Made by a program: the position numbers and the translations under genes | Assembly: GCA_963422775.4 (NCBI GenBank) | Contig: CAUJSJ030000019.1 | Location: 1-64,000, forward strand | Reading direction: 5' to 3' | Length of the DNA stretch: 64,000 nucleotides | DNA from: Pelomonas sp963422775 | Lineage (GTDB): Bacteria > Pseudomonadota > Gammaproteobacteria > Burkholderiales > Burkholderiaceae_C | The notes under the pieces: model-generated | The model's database searches: none | What the model saw: only the letters and a program-made list of their open reading frames with translations | What the model was told of the DNA's origin: nothing | In this document: positions 19,939 through 29,642 of the stretch, piece by piece | How positions within the stretch are numbered: the stretch's first letter is position 1 | Layout of the letters: every line of letters starts with the position of its first letter

Positions 19939-20705
19939 TCGAGGTTTTCCAGCTTGACGATGGCGAGCGACAGGTTGTCGCCGCCCCCGCGGGCACGCTG
20001 GCGCGCCTTGCTCACCAGCAGCTCGGCCGCTTCGCGCGGCGGCAGGCTGTAGAGCACGCTGCCCAGCTCCTGCGCGGTGAAGTAGTGCCACAGGCCATCG
20101 CTGCAGCACATCAGCGTGTCACCCACCTCCAGGCCCTCGAAGCGCTCCGAACTGGAGGTCGGGTCCTGCACCGTGCCCAGGCAGGCCGTCAGCAGATTGC
20201 TCTGTGGGTGAGAGCTGGCCTCGGCCTCGCTGAGCTGGCCCTCGTCGACCAGGCGCTGCACGTAGGAATGGTCCATCGTGCGCTTGACGAGCCGGGCACC
20301 GCGGAACCAGTAGATGCGCGAATCGCCGGAGTGGACCCAGTGCGCGCAGCGGTCGCTCGTGACGACGAAGCCGGCGATGGTGCTGTGCGGCTCCTCCTCG
20401 GCGGAGATGGCGGTCAGCTTGATCATCAGATGCGCCTCGGAGGCGATCTGGCTCAGCAACTCGGCCGGCAATTCATCCTCGGGTGAATAGCGCTCGAACA
20501 GCTGGCGCGCGGTCAGGATGACCTGGTCGGCTGCCTTTCGGCCGCCGCTCTTGCCCCCCATGCCGTCGGCGACGATGCCCATCACGCAGCCCTGGATGCG
20601 TGGGTGAGCGATGACGGCCACCTGATCCTGCTGATAGGCCCGGTCCCCGCGATGGGTGCCGGTGGCGGCGGTGAGTCGGAATCCGACGGAGGAGGGTGGG
20701 GCCAT
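19935..20705 (-). CDS. PP2C-family protein serine/threonine phosphatase
   Basis: 256-residue soluble phosphatase. Metal-binding aspartates occur in RAYQQDQVAVI, GIVADGMGGKSGG, CSDGLWHY and GGGDNLSLAIV; HSGDSRIYWFRG is the central PP2C motif. No regulatory or membrane domain. In many proteobacteria such enzymes pair with a Hanks-type kinase and FHA protein; none is present here. ATG 20705 is chosen because a longer frame has no ribosome site. Divergent from the YdcH-like gene; TATA-rich sequence (aactatactgg, 20712-20722) between them may serve as a -10. Confidence 0.92.
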   Translation of the reverse strand: MAPPSSVGFRLTAATGTHRGDRAYQQDQVAVIAHPRIQGCVMGIVADGMGGKSGGRKAADQVILTARQLFERYSPEDELPAELLSQIASEAHLMIKLTAISAEEEPHSTIAGFVVTSDRCAHWVHSGDSRIYWFRGARLVKRTMDHSYVQRLVDEGQLSEAEASSHPQSNLLTACLGTVQDPTSSSERFEGLEVGDTLMCCSDGLWHYFTAQELGSVLYSLPPREAAELLVSKARQRARGGGDNLSLAIVKLENLD

Positions 20706-20767
20706 GCCGAAAACTATACTGGTCAGCGGGCTTTCACCCCGCCGCAACTTGCCCCGGAAACCCTCGG

Positions 20768-20971
20768 ATGGATGAACAACTTCACTCGTTGCCGCGGCGG
20801 CTCATCGAGTTGCGCATGGAGCATGCCGACCTCGACGCCATGATCGACCGCCTGGTTGAGCAGCCACCCATTGATGAATTGGCGCTGCAGCGCCTGAAGA
20901 AACGCCGTCTGGTGCTGCGCGACATGATTGCCCGGCTGGAAGCCGCCGCGGAGCCCGATGAACCTGCCTGA
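20768..20971 (+). CDS. DUF465/YdcH-like small helical protein
   Basis: 67 residues, predicted as two charged helices (EQLHSLPRRLIELRMEHADLD, then LALQRLKKRRLVLRDMIARLE). This is the YdcH/DUF465 pattern; function unknown in the family. ATG 20768 was chosen over an upstream in-frame codon because family members start just before this helix. Its last 14 nt overlap the start of the helicase gene, indicating coupling. Confidence 0.85.
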   Translation: MDEQLHSLPRRLIELRMEHADLDAMIDRLVEQPPIDELALQRLKKRRLVLRDMIARLEAAAEPDEPA

Positions 20972-23009
20972 TCTCGACGACTGGCTCGACGCCCTGGATC
21001 AGGCCACCCCGCCCGCGCCGCCCGCCGCCGACGAACTCGAACAGGCCGTGCTGGCCGCCTTCGACCTGGACGGCCCGCTGGCGCGGCTGGACCCCGGCTA
21101 CAAGCCGCGTGAGCAGCAGCTGCAGATGAGCCGGGCCGTGGCTCGTGCGCTCAGCCGCCGCCAGGCCCTGGTCGTGGAAGCCGGCACCGGCGTCGGCAAG
21201 ACCTTTGCCTACCTCGTGCCCGCGTTGCTGGCCGGCAGCCGCGCGCTGATCAGCACGGCCACCAAGAGCCTGCAGGACCAGCTCTTCCTGCGCGACCTGC
21301 CGCGACTGACCAAGGCGCTGAACACGCCGGTGCGGCTGGCGCTGCTGAAGGGCCGCGGCAGCTACCTCTGCCTGCACCGCATGAAGGAGGCGCGCGTGTC
21401 GGGCGAATTCCCGGACCGCCGCACGGCGCTGTCGCTGGCGCGCATCGAGCGCTGGGCGCTGGGCACGGTGACTGGCGATTTCGCCGAGATCGACGGTCTG
21501 GATGAGCGCTCGCCCATCATCCCCATCGTCAGCTCCAGCCGCGAGAACTGCCTGGGCCAGGACTGCCCCGACTGGAAAGCCTGCTACGTCGTCAAGGCGC
21601 GTCGCGAGGCGATGGAGGCGGACGTCGTCGTCGTCAACCACCATCTCTTCTTCGCCGACATGACGCTGCGCGACACCGGCGTGGCCGAGCTGCTGCCCAG
21701 CGTGGAGATCGCCATCTTCGACGAGGCCCACCAACTGGCCGAGGCCGGCGTGCAGTTCCTCGGCACGATGCTGGGCACGGCGGCGCTGATCGACTTTGCG
21801 CGCGACCTGCTCGCGCAAGGCTTGGCGCATGCGCGCGGCGTGCATGATTGGCAGGGCCTGCATGCCGGCGTCGAGAAGGCCGCCCGCGAGCTGCGCCTGG
21901 CGGCAGCCGGGCCGCTGGCCACCGCGGGGCGCGAGCTGCGTGGCACGCTCAAGCTGGGCTGGAAGGAGAGGGCGAATCAGCCGGCCTTCGGCATGGCGCT
22001 GATCGGTGTCGAGCAGGCCACGGCGGCGGCGCTCGAAGCGCTGACCGCCGTGCGCGAGGCGGCGCCCGACTTCGCGCGCCTTTGCGAACGCGCCCAGGAG
22101 TTGCGCGACCTGTCCAAGGTCTTCGCGACCGACCCCGACCCGGGTGACGTGCGCTGGATCGACATCAGCCCGCATGCGGCCCGCCTCGTCGAGTCGCCGC
22201 TGGACATCCGCGACGCGATGCAGCAGCAGCTGGAAGGTCCGCCCAAGGCCTGGGTGTTCACCTCGGCCACGCTGGGGGACGACGAAGGCCTGACCTGGTT
22301 CACCGAACCCGCCGGCCTGACCGAGGCCGTGGTGCTGCGTGTCGGCAGCCCCTTCGACTACCCGGCCCACGCGCGCCTGTACGTGCCGCGTGGCTTCCCC
22401 AAGCCCAGTGAACCGAATCACCCGGCCAGCGTCGCGCTGCTGGCCTCGCGGCTGGCGCGAGCCCTGGGCGGTCGCACCTTCGTGCTGACGACGACGCTGC
22501 GCAATCTGCAGACGGTGGCCGACGCCTTGCGGGAGCGCTTCGAGGAAGGGGGCGACGCGATTGCCGTGCTTCAGCAAGGCGCGCTGCCCAAGCGTCTGCT
22601 GTTGCAGCGCTTCCTGGACAACCCGGCCGCCGTGCTGGTCGGCTCGGCCAGCTTCTGGGAAGGTATCGATGTGCCTGGGGACGCGCTGCAATGTGTGGTC
22701 ATCGACAAGCTGCCCTTCCCGCCGCCCAACGACCCGCTCGTCGAGGCGCGCGTGCAGCGGCTGGAGTCCCAGGGGCGCAATGCCTTCTCGGAGTATTTCG
22801 TCGCCGAGGCGGCCATCGCGCTGAAGCAGGGCGCTGGGCGCCTCATCCGCACCGAGACCGACCGAGGGCTGCTGGTGGTGTGCGACCCGCGCATGGCGGG
22901 CATGAACTACGGCCGCCGCTTGCGCGCGGCCCTGCCGCCGATGACGGCGGTGGCCAATGAGGCCGACGCGCTGGCCTGGTTGCAGCTGCTGAATGCAGAA
23001 CGGACCTGA
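20958..23009 (+). CDS. DinG/YoaA-type ATP-dependent DNA helicase (Fe-S, XPD-like)
   Basis: 683-residue SF2 5'-3' helicase. Walker A EAGTGVGKT (74-82), motif Ia STATKSLQDQL, four Fe-S ligands at Cys138, Cys198, Cys203 and Cys209, DEAH box 255-258, and C-terminal motif VI QGAGRLIRTETDRG. These features match YoaA/DinG, which unwinds forked or R-loop DNA after replication stress. Length is close to E. coli DinG. Start ATG 20958 overlaps the YdcH-like gene. Convergent with bamD. Confidence 0.94.
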   Translation: MNLPDLDDWLDALDQATPPAPPAADELEQAVLAAFDLDGPLARLDPGYKPREQQLQMSRAVARALSRRQALVVEAGTGVGKTFAYLVPALLAGSRALISTATKSLQDQLFLRDLPRLTKALNTPVRLALLKGRGSYLCLHRMKEARVSGEFPDRRTALSLARIERWALGTVTGDFAEIDGLDERSPIIPIVSSSRENCLGQDCPDWKACYVVKARREAMEADVVVVNHHLFFADMTLRDTGVAELLPSVEIAIFDEAHQLAEAGVQFLGTMLGTAALIDFARDLLAQGLAHARGVHDWQGLHAGVEKAARELRLAAAGPLATAGRELRGTLKLGWKERANQPAFGMALIGVEQATAAALEALTAVREAAPDFARLCERAQELRDLSKVFATDPDPGDVRWIDISPHAARLVESPLDIRDAMQQQLEGPPKAWVFTSATLGDDEGLTWFTEPAGLTEAVVLRVGSPFDYPAHARLYVPRGFPKPSEPNHPASVALLASRLARALGGRTFVLTTTLRNLQTVADALRERFEEGGDAIAVLQQGALPKRLLLQRFLDNPAAVLVGSASFWEGIDVPGDALQCVVIDKLPFPPPNDPLVEARVQRLESQGRNAFSEYFVAEAAIALKQGAGRLIRTETDRGLLVVCDPRMAGMNYGRRLRAALPPMTAVANEADALAWLQLLNAERT

Positions 23010-23044
23010 GCGGCCCGTTCGATCTTGCTCGGCGAGACTTCAGC

Positions 23045-23860
23045 TCACCAGATTTGCCACCAGCGCTTGCGCTTACTCTCGTTGCCCGAGGCGTAGACGC
23101 TGCTGGGGAAGTTCTTGTCCAGCACGCGGCGGGCGTCGTCGCGCAGCTGGGTCAGGCCGAGCTTGTCGTAGCTCTCGCTCATGATGAACAGGCCTTCCTC
23201 GATGCCCGGCGCGTACTGGAACTCGGCCACGGCCGCCTGCGCGCGGTTCGCCGCGGCGACATAGGCCTTGCGGTTGAAGTAGTAGCGCGCGACGTGGATC
23301 TCGTAGGCCGCCAGCGTGTTGGTGATGAAGTTGATGCGCGTCGTCGCCTCGGCCGCGTACTTGGACTCGGGGAACTGCTCGACGAGCTGGCGGAAAGCCA
23401 GCAGCGCCTCGCGCGAGGCCTGCTGGTCGCGCTCGGCGACATCCTGGTTGGCCAGGCGGCCGAACAGGCCGAGATCCTCGTTGAAGTTGACGATGCCCTT
23501 CATGTACAGGGCGTAGTCCATCGCCGGGCTGGACGGGTTGAGCTTGATGAAACGGTCCAGGGTCGTGATCGCCTGGGCGCGCTCGGCCGTGCGGTAGTAG
23601 GCCCAGGCCACGTCGAGCGTCGCCTGCTGGCCCATCGTCGTGCCCGCGGCGCGGCCCTCGATCTTCTCCAGCGACTTGATCGCGCGGTCATAACTGCCGG
23701 CGTTCAGGTCGTCCTTGGCGTCTGCATACAATTTGTCCAGCGCCGCCTGGGAGTTCGGATCCTCCTTGGCCGTGGAGCCGCAACCGCTCAGGCCCAGCGC
23801 AAACGCCATCAGGACAGTGCCAGCGACGACGCGGGCGGCCTTGAATTTCTCAACAAACAT
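23045..23860 (-). CDS. bamD: Outer-membrane protein assembly lipoprotein BamD
   Basis: 271-residue outer-membrane lipoprotein of the beta-barrel assembly complex. Signal peptide with lipobox LSGC (Cys27), then five TPR-like helical repeats (for example YDRAIKSLEKIEG and FRQLVEQFPESKYAAEATTRINFI), ending WWQIW. The start codon is head-to-head with an alternative rluD start, overlapping by 2 nt. TATACT (minus strand, 23919-23914) is a candidate -10, which would place the bamD promoter inside the rluD coding sequence. Confidence 0.96.
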   Translation of the reverse strand: MFVEKFKAARVVAGTVLMAFALGLSGCGSTAKEDPNSQAALDKLYADAKDDLNAGSYDRAIKSLEKIEGRAAGTTMGQQATLDVAWAYYRTAERAQAITTLDRFIKLNPSSPAMDYALYMKGIVNFNEDLGLFGRLANQDVAERDQQASREALLAFRQLVEQFPESKYAAEATTRINFITNTLAAYEIHVARYYFNRKAYVAAANRAQAAVAEFQYAPGIEEGLFIMSESYDKLGLTQLRDDARRVLDKNFPSSVYASGNESKRKRWWQIW

Positions 23861-23903
23861 GTCTGAAGTCGACGGCGATGCTGCCGGCTGGTCACGGGGA
23901 ACA

Positions 23904-24902
23904 ATGGACGCGGAGTATAGGGTGGGGGGTCGGGAAGATTCCGAGCAGGACGCCGAGGACGCTGGCGAGGCCGAACGGCGCACGGCCGATGTCGATGCCC
24001 GGGGGCATGGCGAACGCCTGGATCGCTGGTTGACAGGGCAGGCGCCGGAGTTCTCGCGCAACCATCTGCAATGGCTGATCGAGCGCGGCTGCGTGACGGT
24101 GGACGGCAAGGTGCTGGAGAAGGCAGCCCACAAGCTGCGCGCCGGCCAGCGCGTCGAGATCGAGCTGCTGCCGACCGACGAGAGTCGGGCTTTCCGCGCC
24201 GAGGCGATGGCGCTGGACTTCGTCCACGAGGACGAGCACCTGGCCGTCGTCAACAAGCCGGCCGGCCTCGTCGTGCACCCGGCCGCCGGCAACTGGTCGG
24301 GCACGCTGATGAACGGCTTGCTGGCCCGCCACGCCGCCGCGGCGACGCTGCCGCGCGGCGGCATCGTGCACCGGCTGGACAAGGACACCAGCGGTGTCAT
24401 GGTCGTCGGCAAGACACTGGCGGCCGTCACGGCGCTGATGCGCCAGATTTCGGCGCGCGAGGTGCACCGCGAATACCTGGCCCTGGCCTGGGGCCGTGTC
24501 GAGGAGCCCTTCGTCGTCGAACAGGCGATGCGCCGCGACCCGGTGTCGCGCGTGAAGATGGCGATTGCCCCCGCCAATCTCGGCAAGCCGGCGCGCACCG
24601 ACTTCTTCCCGCTCGGTGTCGGCGAGGTGAATGGCCGGGCCGCCAGCGCCGTGCACTGCGTGCTGCACTCGGGCCGGACCCACCAGATCCGCGTGCACCT
24701 CACGCACAGCGGCCACCCCATGCTGGCCGACGTGCTCTACGGCGGCGCGCCCGCCCTCGGGCTCACGCGCCAGGCCCTGCACGCGGCGAGGCTGTCCTTC
24801 ACGCATCCGATCACCGGCGAACCCCTGGTGCTGACCGCGCCGCTGCCCGCCGATCTGGCTGCCGCATGGGCGCAAATCGGTGCCGCCGACCTGCCGGGCT
24901 GA
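23904..24902 (+). CDS. rluD: 23S rRNA pseudouridine synthase RluD
   Basis: 332 residues from the chosen start. Makes pseudouridines in helix 69 of 23S rRNA (E. coli positions 1911/1915/1917). N-terminal S4 RNA-binding domain (RLDRWLTGQAPEFSRNHLQ...), then the RluA-type catalytic core with GGIVHRLDKDTSGVMVV (catalytic Asp in RLDKDT), and HQIRVHLTHSGHP. Start: ATG 23904 has GGGGA 3 nt upstream; ATG 23859 would add 15 residues and overlap the bamD start codon. Neither is ideal. Divergent from bamD, the usual arrangement in proteobacteria. Confidence 0.94.
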   Translation: MDAEYRVGGREDSEQDAEDAGEAERRTADVDARGHGERLDRWLTGQAPEFSRNHLQWLIERGCVTVDGKVLEKAAHKLRAGQRVEIELLPTDESRAFRAEAMALDFVHEDEHLAVVNKPAGLVVHPAAGNWSGTLMNGLLARHAAAATLPRGGIVHRLDKDTSGVMVVGKTLAAVTALMRQISAREVHREYLALAWGRVEEPFVVEQAMRRDPVSRVKMAIAPANLGKPARTDFFPLGVGEVNGRAASAVHCVLHSGRTHQIRVHLTHSGHPMLADVLYGGAPALGLTRQALHAARLSFTHPITGEPLVLTAPLPADLAAAWAQIGAADLPG

Positions 24903-25154
24903 CGCGGCTATACAATGCACCTCGGTTGTCGTGGCAGCCAGCGCGCCCAGAAGTCGACAAGACGGGCGCGACCCGCGCGGTTAGCAGTCCATCCGCCCGC
25001 CGGCCAACCACCCCGATCGCGTCCCGCTGGAAGGTTTTTGAGCCCCTTCGGTGACGCCCGGACAGACCCCGTCCGCAACGCCCGAGGAACGCTGTGAGCG
25101 CCCAGGCCCGGATGGGTTGCCAAGCTAGGCTTGATTGAGGGCGCAATTGCGTTC

Positions 25155-25907
25155 ATGAACACCCAGGATGCCAAGCGCGTCCTCGAGACCGCGCTGATCT
25201 GTGCTTCGCAGCCGCTGACGCTGCGCGAGATGCGCAGCCTGTTCGCCGACGAACTCGGCGCCGACAGCGTGCGCAGCCTGCTCGACGAACTTTCCCGCGA
25301 CTGGGAGGGCAAAGGCGTGGAGCTGGTGGCGCTGGCCTCGGGCTGGCGCTTCCAGAGCCGCCCCGAACTGCGCGAATACCTCGACCGTCTGCACCCCGAA
25401 AAACCGCCGCGCTACTCGCGTGCCGTGCTGGAGACGCTGGCCATCATTGCCTACCGCCAGCCGGTCACGCGTGGCGACATCGAGGACATCCGCGGTGTCG
25501 TCGTGGCCAGCCAGATCGTCAAGCAGCTGGAAGACCGCGGCTGGATCGAGGCCATCGGCCACCGCGAGACGCCCGGCCGCCCGGCGCTGTACGCAACGAC
25601 CAAATCCTTTCTCGACGACCTCGGCCTGGCCAGCCTGGAACAGCTGCCGGCGCTGGAAGTTGGCGGCGAGGCACCGGCCTTCGAGTCGCTGCAAGGCCAG
25701 TTGCTGGATGCAGCCGACGAGCTGCCAGCACAGACTGCGGCCGAAGCCGCGGTTGAGGCCCCTGCCGAAATCGCCGCTGATGTGCCGACCGACGCGCCCG
25801 TGCCCAGCCTGAGCCTGTTCGGCGACGACGGCACGCCGGCACTTCCCAATCCAGATCCTTCCGATCCCTCCGACCCGCCCCCGCAACCTCAGCCCCAATC
25901 CGCATGA
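25155..25907 (+). CDS. scpB: Segregation and condensation protein ScpB
   Basis: 250-residue kleisin-associated winged-helix protein of the SMC-ScpAB chromosome condensation complex. It starts MNTQDAKRVLETALICASQP; core contains VLETLAIIAYRQPVTRGDIEDIRGV, the ScpB signature. The C-terminal 80 or so residues are acidic and Pro-rich (ends PSDPSDPPPQPQPQSA), longer than the minimal family. ATG 25155 fits the family start better than the TTG at 25131. No scpA or smc gene is in the window. Stop overlaps rluB by ATGA. Confidence 0.95.
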   Translation: MNTQDAKRVLETALICASQPLTLREMRSLFADELGADSVRSLLDELSRDWEGKGVELVALASGWRFQSRPELREYLDRLHPEKPPRYSRAVLETLAIIAYRQPVTRGDIEDIRGVVVASQIVKQLEDRGWIEAIGHRETPGRPALYATTKSFLDDLGLASLEQLPALEVGGEAPAFESLQGQLLDAADELPAQTAAEAAVEAPAEIAADVPTDAPVPSLSLFGDDGTPALPNPDPSDPSDPPPQPQPQSA

Positions 25908-27937
25908 ACGACGCCGCCGATCAAGACAAGCCCCTGCCTCCCGCCGCTGACGCCGAAGCGCCCGCCGCGCCCAAGCGCCGCCGCACGACGCCCAAGGCCA
26001 CTGCCTTGGCCGAAGCGGCGCCCGAGGCGCCTGTGGTTGCCGAGGCCGCCGTGCCCGTAAAGCGCACGCGCCGCAAGGCTGAGGCCGTTGCCGACGAGGT
26101 GGCAGCGCCCGAGGCCGCGCCCGTCGAGGCCGTGCCTGCGCCGGCGCGCAAACGCGCGCCCCGCAAGACGGCCGTTGCCGAAGCCGCGGCCGAGGAAGTC
26201 GCGGCGCTGGCTGTCGAGGCTCCTGCACCGGCACCGGCCCCTATCTTCACGCTGGGCGCGGATGCGCCGGGCGTGGCGACCGGGGAGGGCAGCGGCAGCG
26301 GGGAGGGCGATGAGGGCGAGGGCGAAGGCGAGGAAGGTGAAGACGGTGAGCGCGGCGGCCGCAGCCGCAACCGCCGGCGCAATCGCAAGGAACGCGCCGA
26401 ACGCCAGGCCGCTGTGCAGACGGTCGGCGGTGGTGAGCCGGCCGGCCCGGCGCTGGCGTCCGAACTGGTCGAGGCCGCGGGGGCGCGCTTTGCCGATGTG
26501 CTGTCGGGCAACCTGGACGCCGAGTCCGAGGCGCCCGACGCCGAGCCACCTGTGCTGGCACCGGTGGCTGAGGCTGCGGAAGAAGGCGCCGAGGAGGCCG
26601 AGGGCGAGACCAAGCGTGTGCTGGCTGCGGACGCCGATGCGCCCAAGCTGCAGAAGGTGCTGGCCCAGGCCGGCATCGGCTCGCGCCGCGACATCGAGGA
26701 GTGGATCGCCGAGGGCAAGATCGAAGTGAACGGAGAGGTTGCGCATGTCGGCCAGCGCATCTCCTTCGGCGATCGGGTGCGCGTCAACGGCAAGGAGGTG
26801 CGCGTGCGCATCTCGCCGCCGAATCCGCGCATCCTGGCCTATCACAAGCCCACCGGCGAGGTGTCGACCTTCAACGACCCGGAAGGCCGCCCGACCGTGT
26901 TCCGCTCGCTGCCGCGCGTGCAGGGCCAGAAGTGGCAGTCCGTCGGCCGGCTGGACATCAACACCGAGGGCCTGCTGCTGTTCACCAACTCCGGCGAGCT
27001 GGCCAACCAGCTGATGCATCCGCGCTTCGGCGTGGAGCGTGAGTACGCGGCCCGCGTGCTGGGCGCACTCACCGACGAGCAGCGCGCCAAGTTGCTGGAG
27101 GGCGTCAACGTCGAAGGGCAGACGGCGTCCTTCAAGAGCATCGAGGACGGTGGCGGCGAAGGCGCCAACCGCTGGTACCGCGTCGTCATCACCGAAGGCC
27201 GCAACCGCGAGGTGCGCAAGCTCTTCGAGGCCGTCGGCATGGTGGTCAGCCGCCTGATCCGCATCCGCTACGGCACCGTCGTGCTGCCGCGCGGCTTGAA
27301 GCGTGGCGTCTGGGTCGAGCTGGGCGACGACGACGTGCGCGTCATCCGCCGCCTGGCTGGACACACGTCCAACAGCGGCCAGGGACAGCCGCAACGCCAG
27401 GAACGCCCCGAGCGCCAGGAAGGCCAGGGCCAAGGCAAGGGCCAGCCGCAACAGCAGCAAGGCCAAGGCAACAAGAATGACCGCAACAAGCGCCGCTCCG
27501 ACGACCGCCACGGCGGTGTCGGTCCGCGTCCGAGCCGCCCGCCGGAGGCTCAGCAGCCTCAGCAGGCGCTGCAGGCCCGCCCGCCGCGAGAGGAGCGTGC
27601 CCCGCGCCGTGACGACGAGGAGGATGACGGCTTCATTCCTCACCACGTCAACCCGCTGGAGCAGACCTTCGACCGCCGCCACGCCACCAGTGGCAAGCGT
27701 GGCGTTCCGGCGGGCTTCGGCGCCGGCGGCAGCCAGCAGGACGACCGTTCCGGCCGAGGCGGCGGCAACAAGGGCAACGGCCCGCGTGAACCCGATCCGT
27801 TGCAGACCTCGGTGGGCTATATCGGCGGTGACGCCTTCCTGCGCCGTGGCGGCGGTGGGGGCGGCCGCGGTGGCAAGGGTGGCGGTGGTGGTGGTGGTGG
27901 TGGCCGCTCAGGCGGCGGCTATGGCGGTCGGCGCTGA
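25904..27937 (+). CDS. rluB: 23S rRNA pseudouridine synthase RluB with long disordered arms
   Basis: 677 residues, more than twice the catalytic core. Residues 1-248 are a low-complexity Ala/Pro/Glu/Arg arm with basic patches (KRRRTTPK at 24-31, KRTRRK at 53-58, RSRNRRRNRKERAERQ at 153-168) and an acidic run (about 134-150). S4 domain 249-296, RsuA/RluB core with SVGRLDINTEGLL (catalytic Asp351). The tail from about 490 is Gln/Arg-rich and ends in a Gly-rich RGG-like stretch. RluB modifies 23S rRNA at E. coli position 2605. Such arms are common in Burkholderiales RluB and may bind RNA. Confidence 0.93.
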   Translation: MNDAADQDKPLPPAADAEAPAAPKRRRTTPKATALAEAAPEAPVVAEAAVPVKRTRRKAEAVADEVAAPEAAPVEAVPAPARKRAPRKTAVAEAAAEEVAALAVEAPAPAPAPIFTLGADAPGVATGEGSGSGEGDEGEGEGEEGEDGERGGRSRNRRRNRKERAERQAAVQTVGGGEPAGPALASELVEAAGARFADVLSGNLDAESEAPDAEPPVLAPVAEAAEEGAEEAEGETKRVLAADADAPKLQKVLAQAGIGSRRDIEEWIAEGKIEVNGEVAHVGQRISFGDRVRVNGKEVRVRISPPNPRILAYHKPTGEVSTFNDPEGRPTVFRSLPRVQGQKWQSVGRLDINTEGLLLFTNSGELANQLMHPRFGVEREYAARVLGALTDEQRAKLLEGVNVEGQTASFKSIEDGGGEGANRWYRVVITEGRNREVRKLFEAVGMVVSRLIRIRYGTVVLPRGLKRGVWVELGDDDVRVIRRLAGHTSNSGQGQPQRQERPERQEGQGQGKGQPQQQQGQGNKNDRNKRRSDDRHGGVGPRPSRPPEAQQPQQALQARPPREERAPRRDDEEDDGFIPHHVNPLEQTFDRRHATSGKRGVPAGFGAGGSQQDDRSGRGGGNKGNGPREPDPLQTSVGYIGGDAFLRRGGGGGGRGGKGGGGGGGGGRSGGGYGGRR

Positions 27938-28023
27938 AGCTGGCCGGGCGGGACGTTAACTAGGGTCATCCCTGCCCGCTACAATCGCAGGCTTTGTCCA
28001 ACACGCCCCATCAGGAGAACTCC

Positions 28024-28452
28024 ATGGCAATCGAACGCACCCTGTCCATCATCAAGCCCGATGCCGTGGCGAAGAACGTCATCGGCCAGATCTACGCCCG
28101 CTTTGAAGGCGCCGGCCTGAAGATTGTGGCGGCCAAACTGGTCCAGCTGTCGCGCGCCGACGCCGAGGCTTTCTACGCCGTGCACAAGGCTCGTCCCTTC
28201 TTCAACGACCTGGTGACCTTCATGATCTCCGGCCCGGTGATGATCCAGGCGCTGGAAGGCGAAGGCGCCATCCTGAAGAACCGTGACCTGATGGGCGCCA
28301 CCGACCCGAAGAAGGCCGAGAAGGGCACCATCCGTGCCGACTTCGCCGACAGCATCGACGCCAACGCCGTGCACGGTTCGGACGCCGCCGAGACCGCCGC
28401 GGTCGAGATCGCGTTCTTCTTCCCCGGCATGAACGTCTACGCCGGTCGGTAA
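28024..28452 (+). CDS. ndk: Nucleoside diphosphate kinase
   Basis: 142 residues; transfers the gamma-phosphate between NTPs and NDPs through a phosphohistidine. Starts MAIERTLSIIKPDAVAKN; catalytic His in NAVHGSDA, the NDK signature. ATG 28024 has AGGAGA 6 nt upstream. It precedes rlmN, as in most betaproteobacteria. Cytoplasmic. Confidence 0.98.
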   Translation: MAIERTLSIIKPDAVAKNVIGQIYARFEGAGLKIVAAKLVQLSRADAEAFYAVHKARPFFNDLVTFMISGPVMIQALEGEGAILKNRDLMGATDPKKAEKGTIRADFADSIDANAVHGSDAAETAAVEIAFFFPGMNVYAGR

Positions 28453-28494
28453 TACCCCCCAACGGGGTCGGTGACCCCGGCCCAGGAAGCTCGT

Positions 28495-29622
<1,128 letters not shown>

Positions 29623-29642
29623 TGCCATCCATCGAGGATTTG

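Noticed and set aside
22998..23022. Hairpin GAACGG...CCGTTC at the end of the helicase gene as a terminator
   Set aside because: The stem is imperfect, overlaps the stop codon, and is not followed by a T-run.
24903..25154. TATACAAT at 24909-24916 as a strong promoter between rluD and scpB
   Set aside because: The -10 looks good but there is no -35 in a suitable place; the 252-bp gap otherwise shows no gene or recognisable element.
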